A stretch of DNA of 64,000 nucleotides from NCBI GenBank assembly GCA_023389035.1, contig JAEWFC010000031.1, positions 130,261 to 194,260 of the forward strand, written 5' to 3'. The first letter of the stretch is position 1. Each line of letters opens with the position of its first letter. The notes below the pieces were generated by a model. The model had not been told where the DNA came from, ran no database searches, and saw only the letters and a program-made list of their open reading frames with translations. This document shows, piece by piece, positions 26,239 to 35,600 of this stretch. This DNA comes from Acidobacteriota bacterium. GTDB taxonomy: Bacteria > Acidobacteriota > Blastocatellia > Pyrinomonadales > Pyrinomonadaceae. The position numbers were made by a program, and so were the translations under genes.

Positions 26239-26979
26239 ATGAACAATTCAGGTAATGACCAACGCGATCATAAATTTCAAGGCGGCAGCAGCTCGACAAA
26301 TCAGACAAATCAGACCGACCTGAGCTCCAACAAAAGCGCTGCGAGCTCCGGATCGAACTCAGGCTCTGCCAGCGGGGCGGCCACTTCGAGAGCAATGAGC
26401 TCAACTGGTACTGAGAGATCGAGCAACGATACTCAAGGCATTGTTGCCCAGGTTAAAGAAACAGCAGGAAGCGCATACCAAACAGCGGCAGAGAAAGCTA
26501 CAGGTGTGCTCGATGAAAAGAGATCGACCTTATCTTCGGGCCTGACTAGCGTCGCCGACAGTGTTAGAAAGCTAGGCGAGAACGTATCGGGTACAGGACA
26601 GCCTGACGGTGTTGCAAAGTTTACGGCCGACTACAGCAGCACAGCTGCGCAAAAGATCGAGCAGGTAGCTAATTACTTCGAAATGAAGGATGTAAAAGCG
26701 ATGTACCGGGACGCAGACGCATTTGCGCGGCAGAACCCGCTTGCTGTGATCGGCGGAGCTTTCGTCGTCGGGCTGCTTGCGGCAAGATTTTTGAAGAGTT
26801 CGTCGCAGGGTAATTTTGGCGGCAGCAGCTCATCTACGCCTCTGAACCGTTCAAACGTGCGCGAGCTTGGCTCATTCGGAGGATTCGATCTGGGCACTGC
26901 TGAGCGTTCTTCGGGAACGAGCGGAGCAACTGGCCGATCGAGTTCTGATATTAACAGCAAGCCGGGGCGTTCGGTCTAG
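26239..26979 (+). CDS. Low-complexity membrane-anchored protein, ElaB/YqjD (DUF883)-like
   Basis: A 246-residue protein. Residues 1-70 are Ser/Asn/Gln/Thr-rich and probably disordered. Residues 75-165 form amphipathic helices (VKETAGSAYQTAAEKATGVL). A C-terminal membrane helix follows a DUF883-like motif, FARQNPLAVIGGAFVVGLLAARFLKSS; a second disordered Ser/Gly tail ends the protein. ElaB/YqjD proteins bind ribosomes at the membrane in stationary phase, but the similarity here is limited to the helix and motif. It is the first gene of an operon with DUF1469 and DUF3618 genes, like yqjD-yqjE-type clusters, pointing to envelope stress. Confidence 0.7.
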   Translation: MNNSGNDQRDHKFQGGSSSTNQTNQTDLSSNKSAASSGSNSGSASGAATSRAMSSTGTERSSNDTQGIVAQVKETAGSAYQTAAEKATGVLDEKRSTLSSGLTSVADSVRKLGENVSGTGQPDGVAKFTADYSSTAAQKIEQVANYFEMKDVKAMYRDADAFARQNPLAVIGGAFVVGLLAARFLKSSSQGNFGGSSSSTPLNRSNVRELGSFGGFDLGTAERSSGTSGATGRSSSDINSKPGRSV

Positions 26980-26994
26980 CACTTGGAGGTGAGA

Positions 26995-27405
26995 ATGATG
27001 GCACAGCAACAAATGGCCAAGCATCAGGAACAGGAAAGCCTCGGGGATCTTTTCAGCGAACTAGCCGCCCAAACAGGTGAGCTGGTCCGCCAGGAGGTCG
27101 CCTTGGCGCAGACCGAGATCACCAATAAGGCTTCTAAGGCAGGTAAGCAGATCGGCTTTCTGGTGGTTGGCGGTGCCATCGGCTACGCGGCTCTGTTAAC
27201 CATTATCGCTGCCGTGGTGATCGGTCTTTCAACTTTTATACCTCTGACGCTTTCAGCGTTACTCGTTGGAGCCGGTGTGGCAGTGGTCGGTTACTTTATG
27301 GTCTCGTCGGCGATCGAGAAATTGAAAGGCGCTGACCTAACCCCGCGTAAAGCCGTGGGATCTATCAAGGAGGATGCAGAATGGCTCAAGAATCAGATAA
27401 GTTAG
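26995..27405 (+). CDS. Phage-holin-like membrane protein, DUF1469 (YqjE-like)
   Basis: A 136-residue protein starting at ATG 26995 (or 26998), behind GGAGG at 26985-26989; the in-frame TTG at 26983 overlaps this site and is unlikely. A helical N-terminus (LGDLFSELAAQTGELVRQEVALAQTEI) matches DUF1469/putative actinobacterial holin-X proteins. Two hydrophobic segments follow at about 54-78 and 81-107. Despite the holin name, these chromosomal proteins are not phage-linked. The last 25 bases overlap the DUF3618 gene, so the two are coupled. Confidence 0.85.
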   Translation: MMAQQQMAKHQEQESLGDLFSELAAQTGELVRQEVALAQTEITNKASKAGKQIGFLVVGGAIGYAALLTIIAAVVIGLSTFIPLTLSALLVGAGVAVVGYFMVSSAIEKLKGADLTPRKAVGSIKEDAEWLKNQIS

Positions 27406-28373
27406 CGAAAGAGTTGGAGGTCACAGATAACGAGTCAGCGTTTAGTGATCACGAAACTGAGACCGACACGGCACAGATAAAGGCTCAGATCGTGGAAACC
27501 CGAAATAACATGGGTGAGACGATCGATGCCATTCAGGAGCGACTAAGTTATTCAAACATCTCGGAACAGGTCTCCGAGCACGTTAACAATGCGATCGAGA
27601 CTGCAAAAGACACAGTCTACGACGCAACTATTGGCAAGGCGGTGAATTTTATGAAAACGACAGGTAATGATATAGCAGCGACCGGAGCGGTTCGATCGAT
27701 CAAGGATAATCCGCTTCCGTATGCGTTGATCGGGTTGGGCGCGGGTTTGCTCATTTATAACAATATGGGCAGCAAGAAGCGTTCAGCCGGATTTGATACC
27801 CGTGCACTAACGAATCGAACCGGCTACGCGGACGGTGCTTATAACGCCGTCTCGAATAAGCTGGGCGGGGCCGTCGACACGGTCTCATCTACAGCAGGAA
27901 AAGCTGTGGATACGGTCTCTTCAGCGGCGGGCACAGCTCTCGACACGGTTACTGGTGCAGCAACAACGACGTATAGCGGTGCACGCGACCTTGCGGCTCG
28001 GGCCTACGACCGAGCAGGTGAATTGGGTCACACCGCACACGAGAAGTACGACCATTATATTGAAGAGAATCCTCTCGCCGTCGGTGCGGTTGCACTGGCG
28101 GTCGGAGCTGCTGTCGGCTTCGCGATCCCGTCCACACGCTATGAAGGCCAGCTTGTCGGTGAAACGCGCGACAATCTTCTGCACAAAGCGGAATCAGTAG
28201 CAACGGATTTCGTCGGAACGGCAAAAGAAAAGGTCCGTGAGGTTGCGGCGGGTGCAGGCTCGGCCATTACTAAGGAAGTCGAGAAAGTCACTTCGGAATT
28301 GTCTGACGGATCGACGACTGAAACTAGTGGGAAATCTGGCTCAGGGAAGTTTGGAACATCCGGCAGCCGGTAA
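27381..28373 (+). CDS. DUF3618 membrane protein with 11-residue amphipathic repeats
   Basis: A 330-residue protein; its ATG at 27381 has GGAGG eight bases upstream, inside the previous gene. The N-terminal DUF3618 segment is IKAQIVETRNNMGETIDAIQERLS (about residues 32-55). A membrane helix follows at about 110-125 after NPLPYALIGLG. Residues 150-215 contain 11-residue repeats of the form AVDTVSSTAGK, AVDTVSSAAGT and ALDTVTGAATT, as in LEA, synuclein or perilipin-like membrane-binding helices. A second NPLAVGAVALAVGAAVG helix and an amphipathic, Ser/Gly-rich tail complete it. It is probably a membrane-surface or desiccation/osmotic stress protein, by inference. Confidence 0.78.
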   Translation: MAQESDKLAKELEVTDNESAFSDHETETDTAQIKAQIVETRNNMGETIDAIQERLSYSNISEQVSEHVNNAIETAKDTVYDATIGKAVNFMKTTGNDIAATGAVRSIKDNPLPYALIGLGAGLLIYNNMGSKKRSAGFDTRALTNRTGYADGAYNAVSNKLGGAVDTVSSTAGKAVDTVSSAAGTALDTVTGAATTTYSGARDLAARAYDRAGELGHTAHEKYDHYIEENPLAVGAVALAVGAAVGFAIPSTRYEGQLVGETRDNLLHKAESVATDFVGTAKEKVREVAAGAGSAITKEVEKVTSELSDGSTTETSGKSGSGKFGTSGSR

Positions 28374-28398
28374 AATAAGCGCAGCCGATCTCCTGTGG

Positions 28399-28425
28399 GG
28401 GTTCGCCGAAAGGCGGGCCCTTTTT
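28399..28425 (+). terminator. Intrinsic terminator after the DUF3618 operon
   Basis: Nine-base-pair stem (with two T-G pairs) closed by a GAAA tetraloop, followed by TTTTTATT. The T-run abuts the stop codon of the convergent mazF gene at 28427. Confidence 0.9.
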
Positions 28426-28426
28426 A

Positions 28427-28747
28427 TTATGCGACGAACATTTCCTGAAGACGTTCAAGAGCAGCATTCGACGCCTTTTTCCCGATCTCTCCGATCTTTT
28501 TGACCAACCTTTCCTTGTCCACGGTACGTATCTGATCAAGTATCAAGAACCGTTCAGCGTTTAGAAATTCAGCCGGCACTCGAGTAGGATATCTCGCGTT
28601 TGTTGATGCGAGCGGAGCAATTATAACGTGGCCTAAATTGCGGTTCATTTCGTCAGGTGAAATGACTACGGCGGGACGCGTGTTCTTTGGGTCGTCACCG
28701 GGTTCGTCGTCCAAATTTATCAAATAGACCTCGAAACGCTTTACCAT
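28427..28747 (-). CDS. mazF: MazF/PemK-type endoribonuclease toxin
   Basis: A 106-residue toxin, probably an mRNA interferase. The start at ATG 28747 has AAGGAG five bases upstream and overlaps the stop region of mazE; an in-frame GTG at 28753 is less likely. Family features are FEVYLINLDDEPGDDPKNTRPAVVISPDEMN at the N-terminus with the RP-x-VVIS core, then VIIAPLAST and ILDQIRTVDKERL, which hold the usual Arg/Ser/Thr active-site residues. It is preceded by its antitoxin gene, as in mazEF, and lies behind serS on the same strand. Confidence 0.92.
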   Translation of the reverse strand: MVKRFEVYLINLDDEPGDDPKNTRPAVVISPDEMNRNLGHVIIAPLASTNARYPTRVPAEFLNAERFLILDQIRTVDKERLVKKIGEIGKKASNAALERLQEMFVA

Positions 28748-28989
28748 TGCCACTCCTTGCGTTCGAAGTCGCCGGACGCTGCGTGGTCTATCGGTTGATC
28801 ATCGTCAGACTCTGCGATCCTGCTGAAGATAGCGTCCCAATCGCCGCGCGGTTTCTTAGATTTCTGAATGAGAATCCCGTCGGATGTCGTCCGCAGTTCC
28901 ACCTCGCCCGAAATCCCCGTTTCCTCGAGCATCATCTTGGGAATGCGGATTCCCTGCGAATTACCGATCTGGATGATTTGTGCCTTCAT
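28741..28989 (-). CDS. mazE: MazE-type antitoxin, AbrB/MazE/SpoVT fold
   Basis: An 82-residue antitoxin. The N-terminal swapped-hairpin DNA-binding domain is IIQIGNSQGIRIPKMMLEETGI, with the family pattern GNSxGIRIP. The acidic, probably unfolded C-terminus (IFSRIAESDDDQPIDHAASGDFERKEW) should wrap the toxin. It overlaps mazF by seven bases. A perfect 14-bp palindrome 21 bases upstream of its start is the likely operator for autoregulation. Confidence 0.92.
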   Translation of the reverse strand: MKAQIIQIGNSQGIRIPKMMLEETGISGEVELRTTSDGILIQKSKKPRGDWDAIFSRIAESDDDQPIDHAASGDFERKEWQW

Positions 28990-29009
28990 TTGGCTACGTC
29001 CACGGATAC

Positions 29010-29023
29010 AATGTAATTACATT
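29010..29023 (-). promoter_or_regulatory. Palindromic operator candidate upstream of mazEF
   Basis: Perfect 14-bp palindrome AATGTAATTACATT, 21 bases upstream of the mazE start and 12 bases past the serS stop. It includes TGTAAT, one base from a -10 consensus on the minus strand. Toxin-antitoxin operons are normally repressed by the MazE-MazF complex at such sites. Confidence 0.55.
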
Positions 29024-29034
29024 TCTCGGCGGCG

Positions 29035-30318
29035 TCAACCGATCTGCTCTAGTCCGCCCATATACGGCTGAAGTACAGACGGCACACGAATGGTACCGTC
29101 TTTCTGCTGATAGTTCTCGATCACCGCGATCCAGGTCCGGCCGACAGCAAGGCCGCTTCCATTAAGGGTGTGCGGGTACTCAGGTCTCGCCCCGCCCGCC
29201 CGGCGAAATCTCATGTTCATACGCCGAGCCTGGAAATCGCCGCAATTCGAGCAGCTCGATATTTCGCGATAAGTTTGCTGTGACGGGACCCAGACCTCAA
29301 TATCGTAGGTCTTTCGAGCCCCGAAACCCATATCACCGGTCGATAAGACCACGGTCCGGTACGGGAGCTCCAGCATCTGCAAGATACGTTCGGCGTGAGC
29401 CGTAAGTCTTTCGTGCTCTTCTTCTGAATTCTCGGGAAGGCACACCTTCACCAGCTCGACCTTTTCGAACTGGTGCTGCCGTATCAGGCCGCGAGTATCG
29501 CGCCCATAGCTGCCGGCCTCCGAGCGAAAGCACGGTGTGTACGCGGTGTAATTCTTTGGTAGTTCGGCCGCTTCGAGGATCTCTTGAGAATGGTAGTTCG
29601 TAACCGGAACCTCGGCGGTCGGGATAAGTGCGAACTGCCGTTCGTCCTTGATATGGAAGAGGTCCTCCTCAAATTTCGGCAGTTGATTCGTTCCGAACAA
29701 GGCGGTCCTGTTTACAAGGTATGGAGGTATCGTCTCAGTATACCCGTGCTCCTCCGTGTGAACGCTGAGCATAAAACTCACCAGTGCTCGCGACAGTTTT
29801 GCTCCCTGACCGTTCAAAATTGCAAAACGCGACCCGGCTATCTTGGTAGCTCGTTCAAAGTCCAGAATGCCCAGAGCTTCGCCTAGATCGACGTGGTCCT
29901 TAACCTCGAAGTCGAATTCTTTTATCTCACCCCATTTCCTTATTTCCACATTTGCTGATTCGTCCGTGCCCACTGGAACGTCAGCAGCAGGCAGATTCGG
30001 TAAGCCCGCCAGCAGATCCTTCATTGCAAGCTCAGCACGGTCGCGGGCCGTGTCGAGTTCAGTTTGCCGGTCTTTGAGCCCGACGACCTCAGCCTTCTTC
30101 GATTCTGCGAGCTCCTTTTGCCCGCTTTTCATCAGCTCGCCGATCTCCTTGCTCGCGGCGTTACGCAGCTGGTTAATAGAATCAGACTCGCTTATCAGGC
30201 GACGCCGTTCGGTGTCGAGGTCTACGAAAGCATCGAGGGTATCTGACGGGAAGTTGCGAGAGGAAAGGGCCTCGCGAACCTTATCTAGATTTTCGCGTAC
30301 AAAGTTTAGATCGAGCAT
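29035..30318 (-). CDS. serS: Seryl-tRNA synthetase
   Basis: Class II synthetase charging serine onto tRNA-Ser. The N-terminal coiled-coil tRNA-binding arm covers about residues 1-105. The catalytic core has motif 1 in SVHTEEHGYTETIPPYLV, motif 2 in TPCFRSEAGSYGRDTRGLIRQHQFEKVE and motif 3 in LNGSGLAVGRTWIAVIENYQ. Serine specificity shows in TAEVPVTNYH. Its 427 residues are normal. mazEF follow 45 bases downstream on the same strand; galU is divergent upstream, with about 137 bases between starts. Confidence 0.97.
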   Translation of the reverse strand: MLDLNFVRENLDKVREALSSRNFPSDTLDAFVDLDTERRRLISESDSINQLRNAASKEIGELMKSGQKELAESKKAEVVGLKDRQTELDTARDRAELAMKDLLAGLPNLPAADVPVGTDESANVEIRKWGEIKEFDFEVKDHVDLGEALGILDFERATKIAGSRFAILNGQGAKLSRALVSFMLSVHTEEHGYTETIPPYLVNRTALFGTNQLPKFEEDLFHIKDERQFALIPTAEVPVTNYHSQEILEAAELPKNYTAYTPCFRSEAGSYGRDTRGLIRQHQFEKVELVKVCLPENSEEEHERLTAHAERILQMLELPYRTVVLSTGDMGFGARKTYDIEVWVPSQQTYREISSCSNCGDFQARRMNMRFRRAGGARPEYPHTLNGSGLAVGRTWIAVIENYQQKDGTIRVPSVLQPYMGGLEQIG

Positions 30319-30455
30319 AAATATCAGTTCAGCATTTCGTTGAGTCCAGCTGAAATATAACGTAAACTTAAGGTTTCGCGATTATAAAAGAGATCCGTCC
30401 GTATTGTTCGGCACAACGGGATCGGCATGATGAATTCATAATTTAGCAATCTTAT

Positions 30456-31328
30456 ATGGTTCAAACAATTCGTAAAGCAGTTTTTCCCGCGGCCGGTCTC
30501 GGCACCCGTTTTCTCCCTGCGACGAAAGCTTCGCCTAAGGAGATGCTGCCGCTCGTCGACAAACCGCTGATCCAGTATTCGGTGGAAGAAGCGGTCGCGT
30601 CCGGTTGTGACTCGATCCTGATAATCACAGGCCGCGACAAGACAGCGATCGAGAATCATTTCGATATCTCATTTGAGCTGGAACAACTGCTGCTTGAAAA
30701 AGGAAAGAAAGAGATGTTCGAGATGGTAAGGGCCATTTCAGACATTGCGAAAGTTACGTACACCCGTCAGAAACAGGCACTTGGCCTGGGTCACGCGATC
30801 TATCAGGCAAAGGAGTTTGCGGCCGGCGAGCCATTTGCTGCACTTCTTGCAGACGATGTCGTCGATGCCGAAAGGCCGGCACTGCGGCAGATGATGGATG
30901 TCTACGAGAAATACAACGCCCCTGTTATAGCCACGATGCAGGTCGGTGGTGAGGCGATATCAAGATTCGGCGTGATCGACGCCGATGAGGTAGATCCTGG
31001 CGTATTCAAAATAAAGGATATGGTCGAAAAGCCGCCGTTTGCTGAGGCACCGTCGGACCTCGCGATAATCGGCCGCTACATTTTCACGCCTGACATATTC
31101 GATGCGATCGATCGCACCGAACCGGGAGCGGGCGGCGAGATCCAGATCACCGATGCAATGCGGATCTTATTGAAGGAAAGGCCATTTTACGCGGTAAAAC
31201 TAGATGGCATCCGGCACGACGCAGGTGATAAGCTTGGATTTCTGATCGCGACGGTGGAATTCGCTTTGAAACGCGAAGATCTGGCTGCTGATCTGAAAAA
31301 ATATCTCAGAACGTTGGACCTATCGTAA
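30456..31328 (+). CDS. galU: UTP-glucose-1-phosphate uridylyltransferase
   Basis: Makes UDP-glucose for LPS and exopolysaccharide. It begins with the nucleotidyltransferase motif KAVFPAAGLGTRFLPATKASPKEMLPLVDKP, contains KQALGLGHAIYQAKEF and LLADDVVDAE, and later VEKPPFAEAPSDLAIIGRYIF and GEIQITDAM. Its 290 residues match bacterial GalU. It stands alone, divergent from serS and about 150 bases before the ribB-like gene. Confidence 0.96.
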   Translation: MVQTIRKAVFPAAGLGTRFLPATKASPKEMLPLVDKPLIQYSVEEAVASGCDSILIITGRDKTAIENHFDISFELEQLLLEKGKKEMFEMVRAISDIAKVTYTRQKQALGLGHAIYQAKEFAAGEPFAALLADDVVDAERPALRQMMDVYEKYNAPVIATMQVGGEAISRFGVIDADEVDPGVFKIKDMVEKPPFAEAPSDLAIIGRYIFTPDIFDAIDRTEPGAGGEIQITDAMRILLKERPFYAVKLDGIRHDAGDKLGFLIATVEFALKREDLAADLKKYLRTLDLS

Positions 31329-31477
31329 TTACAGTGTAGTTACCGTCCGCGAGAACGTATTGCGATAACGCCGTTTTCTTTGGCTATTTCCGTGATTCGA
31401 TAGTAAACGGCTGTGTATTTAGCTAGAATCTACCTTCAACAAACTTATTCCGCCGGGCCGGGCCCCAAGAACACGTA

Positions 31478-32605
31478 ATGTCACTAGCCAGCATCGAAGC
31501 CGCCGCACAGGACATCCGCGACGGCAGGATGGTCATCATCGTCGACGACGAGGACCGTGAAAATGAAGGGGATCTGGTTTGTGCTGCGGAACTGGTAACT
31601 CCGGAGATAGTCAATTTCATGGCCCGCCACGGCCGCGGCCTGATCTGCATGCCGATGACCGAGGATCGATGCGACGAGCTGAACCTGCACCCGCAAACCA
31701 GCGACAACACCTCGAGCATGGGGACCGCATTCACTATATCGATCGAGGCGCGAGAAGGCGTAACGACCGGCATTTCAGCGGCGGACCGCGCACATACCAT
31801 TCTGACCGCTGTTAATCCGCAGACGCGACCGTCTGATCTTGCGCGTCCCGGGCATGTCTTTCCGCTACGTGCAAAACGCGGTGGCGTGCTCGTCCGCGTA
31901 GGCCAGACCGAGGCCAGCGTGGACCTTGCACGCATTGCCGGTTTAACCCCTGCCGCCGTTATATGCGAGATAATGAATGAAGACGGGACGATGGCCCGAA
32001 TGCCCGAGCTCGAGGCATTCGCAGCGGCACACGAGCTAAAGATCATCTCAGTCGCCGACCTGGTCCGCTACCGGGTTGAGAAAGAAACTCTTGTTCGCCG
32101 TGTAGTCGAAACCACTCTTCCGACCGAATACGGAGACTTCCGGACGGTGATCTACGAAAATGAGGTCAATGGTGAAACCCATCTGGCGCTTGTTATGGGT
32201 AATGTTTCAGGGACAACTGAACCGCTGCTCGTTCGCGTCCAAACCGAGAACGTTACATTTGCAATGTTCGGGGCCGCGATCGGCGAAGCAGCACCGTCCA
32301 TTCGTTCCTCTCTCCAGCAGATATCCCGTGAAAAACGGGGCGTTATCCTTTACCTCAGACAGCGTGATAATAATCTCGATCTGGTCAATCAGCTCCGGAC
32401 GTACGCCGTTATGAGGGAAAAGGGTATTGATTTTCAAGAGGCAAAACGCGAAACTGGTTACGGTAATGTCCACGATCACGGTATCGGCGCTCAGATCCTG
32501 AAGGACCTGGGTATAAAGCGGATACGCCTTTTGTCCAACCATCCCCCCAAGATAAATGCGTTGGAAGCTTTCGACCTGGAGATCGTCGAGACGGTTCCGC
32601 TTTAA
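31478..32605 (+). CDS. ribB: RibBA-type protein: DHBP synthase with degenerate GTP cyclohydrolase II domain (RibBX-like)
   Basis: The N-terminal DHBP synthase domain (about residues 1-200) makes the four-carbon riboflavin precursor from ribulose 5-phosphate. DDEDRENEGDL, HGRGLICMP and ICEIMNEDGTMAR are present, but the histidine of the usual GHTEA motif is glutamine here (VGQTEA, Q143). The C-terminal domain aligns with GTP cyclohydrolase II but has no zinc cysteines: the expected HSECLTGD...CDC region reads QTENVTFAMFGAAIG (255-269). The QEGRGIG motif is replaced by QRDNNLD (295-301). So GTP cyclohydrolase activity is very unlikely, as in RibBX proteins. No FMN riboswitch is seen upstream. 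tamB follows 29 bases on. Confidence 0.85.
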   Translation: MSLASIEAAAQDIRDGRMVIIVDDEDRENEGDLVCAAELVTPEIVNFMARHGRGLICMPMTEDRCDELNLHPQTSDNTSSMGTAFTISIEAREGVTTGISAADRAHTILTAVNPQTRPSDLARPGHVFPLRAKRGGVLVRVGQTEASVDLARIAGLTPAAVICEIMNEDGTMARMPELEAFAAAHELKIISVADLVRYRVEKETLVRRVVETTLPTEYGDFRTVIYENEVNGETHLALVMGNVSGTTEPLLVRVQTENVTFAMFGAAIGEAAPSIRSSLQQISREKRGVILYLRQRDNNLDLVNQLRTYAVMREKGIDFQEAKRETGYGNVHDHGIGAQILKDLGIKRIRLLSNHPPKINALEAFDLEIVETVPL

Positions 32606-32634
32606 CTGGCCCTGCACCGGTTTGAGAATTTAAG

Positions 32635-35600
32635 ATGTCCGAAAACGAACCGGAAATCCCGGACGGGAGAGAAGAGTCGGAGGCAACCTCACCGTCGCAG
32701 CCGCGACAGTTTTTCACGCGCCGCAACGGGATGATCACGGCCGGCATCGCCGGTATTGTCATCGTTTTACTCGCACTCTTCGGGACCGTAGGTTATCGCT
32801 ACGGTGTTTTCGATACCTATATAAAGAATCAGTTTGTGGCAAAGATGCACGCGATCGGCATCGACTTTAGTGCCGACGTGTTCAGGGTCACGGTCAATCC
32901 ACTCGAACTAGAGCTACGCAACGCTACCTTTAACGACCGCCTCACGGGCGAAAAACTCTTTTTCATTCGGGACGCCCGGATCGGGCTCAGCATCGAAAAT
33001 CTCTACGCCTGGCAGTTGAGCCGGGATATCAAAGTTGATTCTACGGAGATCACCGGTGCTGAGGTTTGGGTGCGTTTTGATGAAGAAGGCCGTTCGAATT
33101 TTTCAAACCTGGTCTTTGAGGATACAGGCGACTCCCGTCTGAACTTTAAGTATCGCTCGATGCGCTTCGCTTTACGTGACAGCGTGGTCCACTTTAACGA
33201 CCTTTCACGACGGATCACGGCGGATGCCAACAACGTGCAGCTTTCGCTCGAGGCCGAGAACTACGACGTACCGGACGATGAGAAACGATACGTCGTTGAC
33301 CTAACCACTAACGACTCGCGATTCACCTATGAGGACGGAGTGCTCGAGGACATATCTCTTCGTGCACGCGGAATCGTAAATTCTGCGGGTGCCGACATTA
33401 CCGAACTCCGCATCGAGACGCCGATCGGGACATCATACCTCAGCGGCAAGGTCTCTGACTGGGCAAATTTCACATATAACTTCGCTATCGAATCCACTGT
33501 CGATCTTACCCAGACCTCCAATATCTTTCCGATCGGAGCCTCGCTCGGCGGGGTCGGTAACTTCAAGGGAACCGTAAGCGGCAGCGGTGAGTCGTATAAG
33601 GTCAACGGCACCGTCGACTCCCAAGCCTTAACGGCCGAGGGCGTTTACCTTCGTGCGTTGAACGTCACGGGTACCGTGGCCGGAACGAACTCCAATTACG
33701 AAGCCAATGGCACTGCCGTAGCTGAGCTGATGACGTTCGAGGACTTTCGCGTCGATTTCCCTCGCATAGCCGGGAACGTTCGGGGCACAGGCACGGATTT
33801 TCGCTGGGTTGGCGAGCTTCAGGCAGTCGCTGCCAGCTCCGACGCTCTTTCGGTTGGCGGCCTTTACCTTTCCGATGCGGTAGCTGAACTTAAGGACCGT
33901 GAGCTAACCGCGACTGCGGGAAACGGCCGAGCTCAAAAGTTCTCGATCACCGATACGGAGTTTGACCAGCTCCAGGCCCGAAACCTGAGATTTAGTCTGC
34001 GAAACGGGCGCGTTGAGCTTTCAGCACCGGGAGCAACCGCGCGGACATTTCGCACGAACGACTACTCGCTGAGCGGCGTCGAAGGCCGCGATATCAGTGT
34101 TACTGACGAAAATCGGCGTACAGATGTGAAGATCAGCGGCTTGACCGCACGCGAAGCGGATGTAAAGGGCAATAAGCTGCGCAACCTCAGGGCTGACGAT
34201 TTCAATCTCGTCGACCTTCCGAATTCAACGGATCTCACAGCCCGAAACTTACGCGCCGACTCGCTAAACGCCGACGGCGCACGCATCGACGGCATCGAAG
34301 CTCCTTCTGTAACGTTGCGTGACACAGCCGCCGAGACGGTCGTTTACTCCGATACGCTTCGAGTAGCCAAGATCGATGCCGGAAGCGCGTTGCTGGGCAG
34401 TTTGAATATCGCCGGTGTGCGATTGACCATCCGACAGGGTCGCGTGCAGGCGACGTCGAACAACTTCAACGCGGGAACTGTCACCCTTCGCCCCAGCGAC
34501 GCGGTGCCTCAGGGCGGGACGCTTGAAAATGTCGAGGTCGCGAGGCCTGTGTACGTTCTCGAACCTTCTGGCCGTTATCGTGCGAGCGCGGATATGAGTC
34601 TCGGTGGTGGAATTATCGGGACTGTGCCGCTCGGAGCAGCCACCGCACAAGTAGAAGCAAGCAATGATCGCGTTCTTTTAAGCAACATGAACGCGAGCGT
34701 AATGGATGGCCGTGTGGCGGGAAATGCCTCGATTGCACTAAGGACCTCGGGTGAATCTGCGATAACAGGAACTTTCGCGGGCCTCGATCTATCAAAGCTC
34801 GCTGCATTGCAGGCCGGCCGGGTGATCCAACTAGAGGGGCAGACGGACGGCGAACTTGATCTGAGACTTCGCGGAACTGACCTCGCGACGACCAGTGGAA
34901 CGATCAGGGCCCGCATTCAAGCGGCGACCGGCGACACCGGATCTGGACGTATCCCGGTTAATGGCAATGTCGATCTTTCCGCGACAAATGGGCTTTTCAA
35001 TATCGATGATGCTCGATTGTTTACGGACAAGAGCACTTTGACCGCAACGGGCCGTTTCGATCTTCGCAATACGGATTCAGATCTGAACTTCGATCTCGCA
35101 TCGAGCGACTCGAACGAGATCGACCGTATGTTCCGATCGCTCGGGGTCGCACCCGATGTAGAACAGCAGCTTGATGATCTTCGTGTACAGATCGCCGGCG
35201 GAATGAACCTCAAAGGGCGCGTCACCGGCAACCTCAGCGATCCATTTGTCGAAGGTAATGCCTCAGTTGCATCTGTCTCGCTTCGCGGGCGAGAGATAGG
35301 CTCGATCAGCTCGGCGATCAACGTGTCGCCTGATGGATTCACATTGACCGACGGCCGTTTGGTCGAACCGGGGGGCGGAGGAGCAGTTGATTTTCGGGTG
35401 AGCATTCCTCGCGGTTCGGTCAATGCCACAACGGTCTTCGCTGAACTCAAGAATGTCGACGCGGGTAACCTGCTCGCCGCACTTCCGATCGACCTGCCAG
35501 CCCGGCTGAACGATATGACCGGCAAGGCTTCCGGCACGGTCGATCTGCAAGGACTGCCGAACAATGCACGCGGAAGTATCGACATAGCGGCCGCTAATGG

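Noticed and set aside
26995..27405. Prophage indicated by a holin-family protein
   Set aside because: The DUF1469 holin-X-like family is chromosomal and sits in a conserved-looking membrane-protein operon; no other phage gene is present.
31329..31477. FMN riboswitch upstream of the ribB-like gene
   Set aside because: I looked for the RFN signature (GGGGTGAAA...ACCGGCGG) and did not find it in the 149 bases between galU and ribB.
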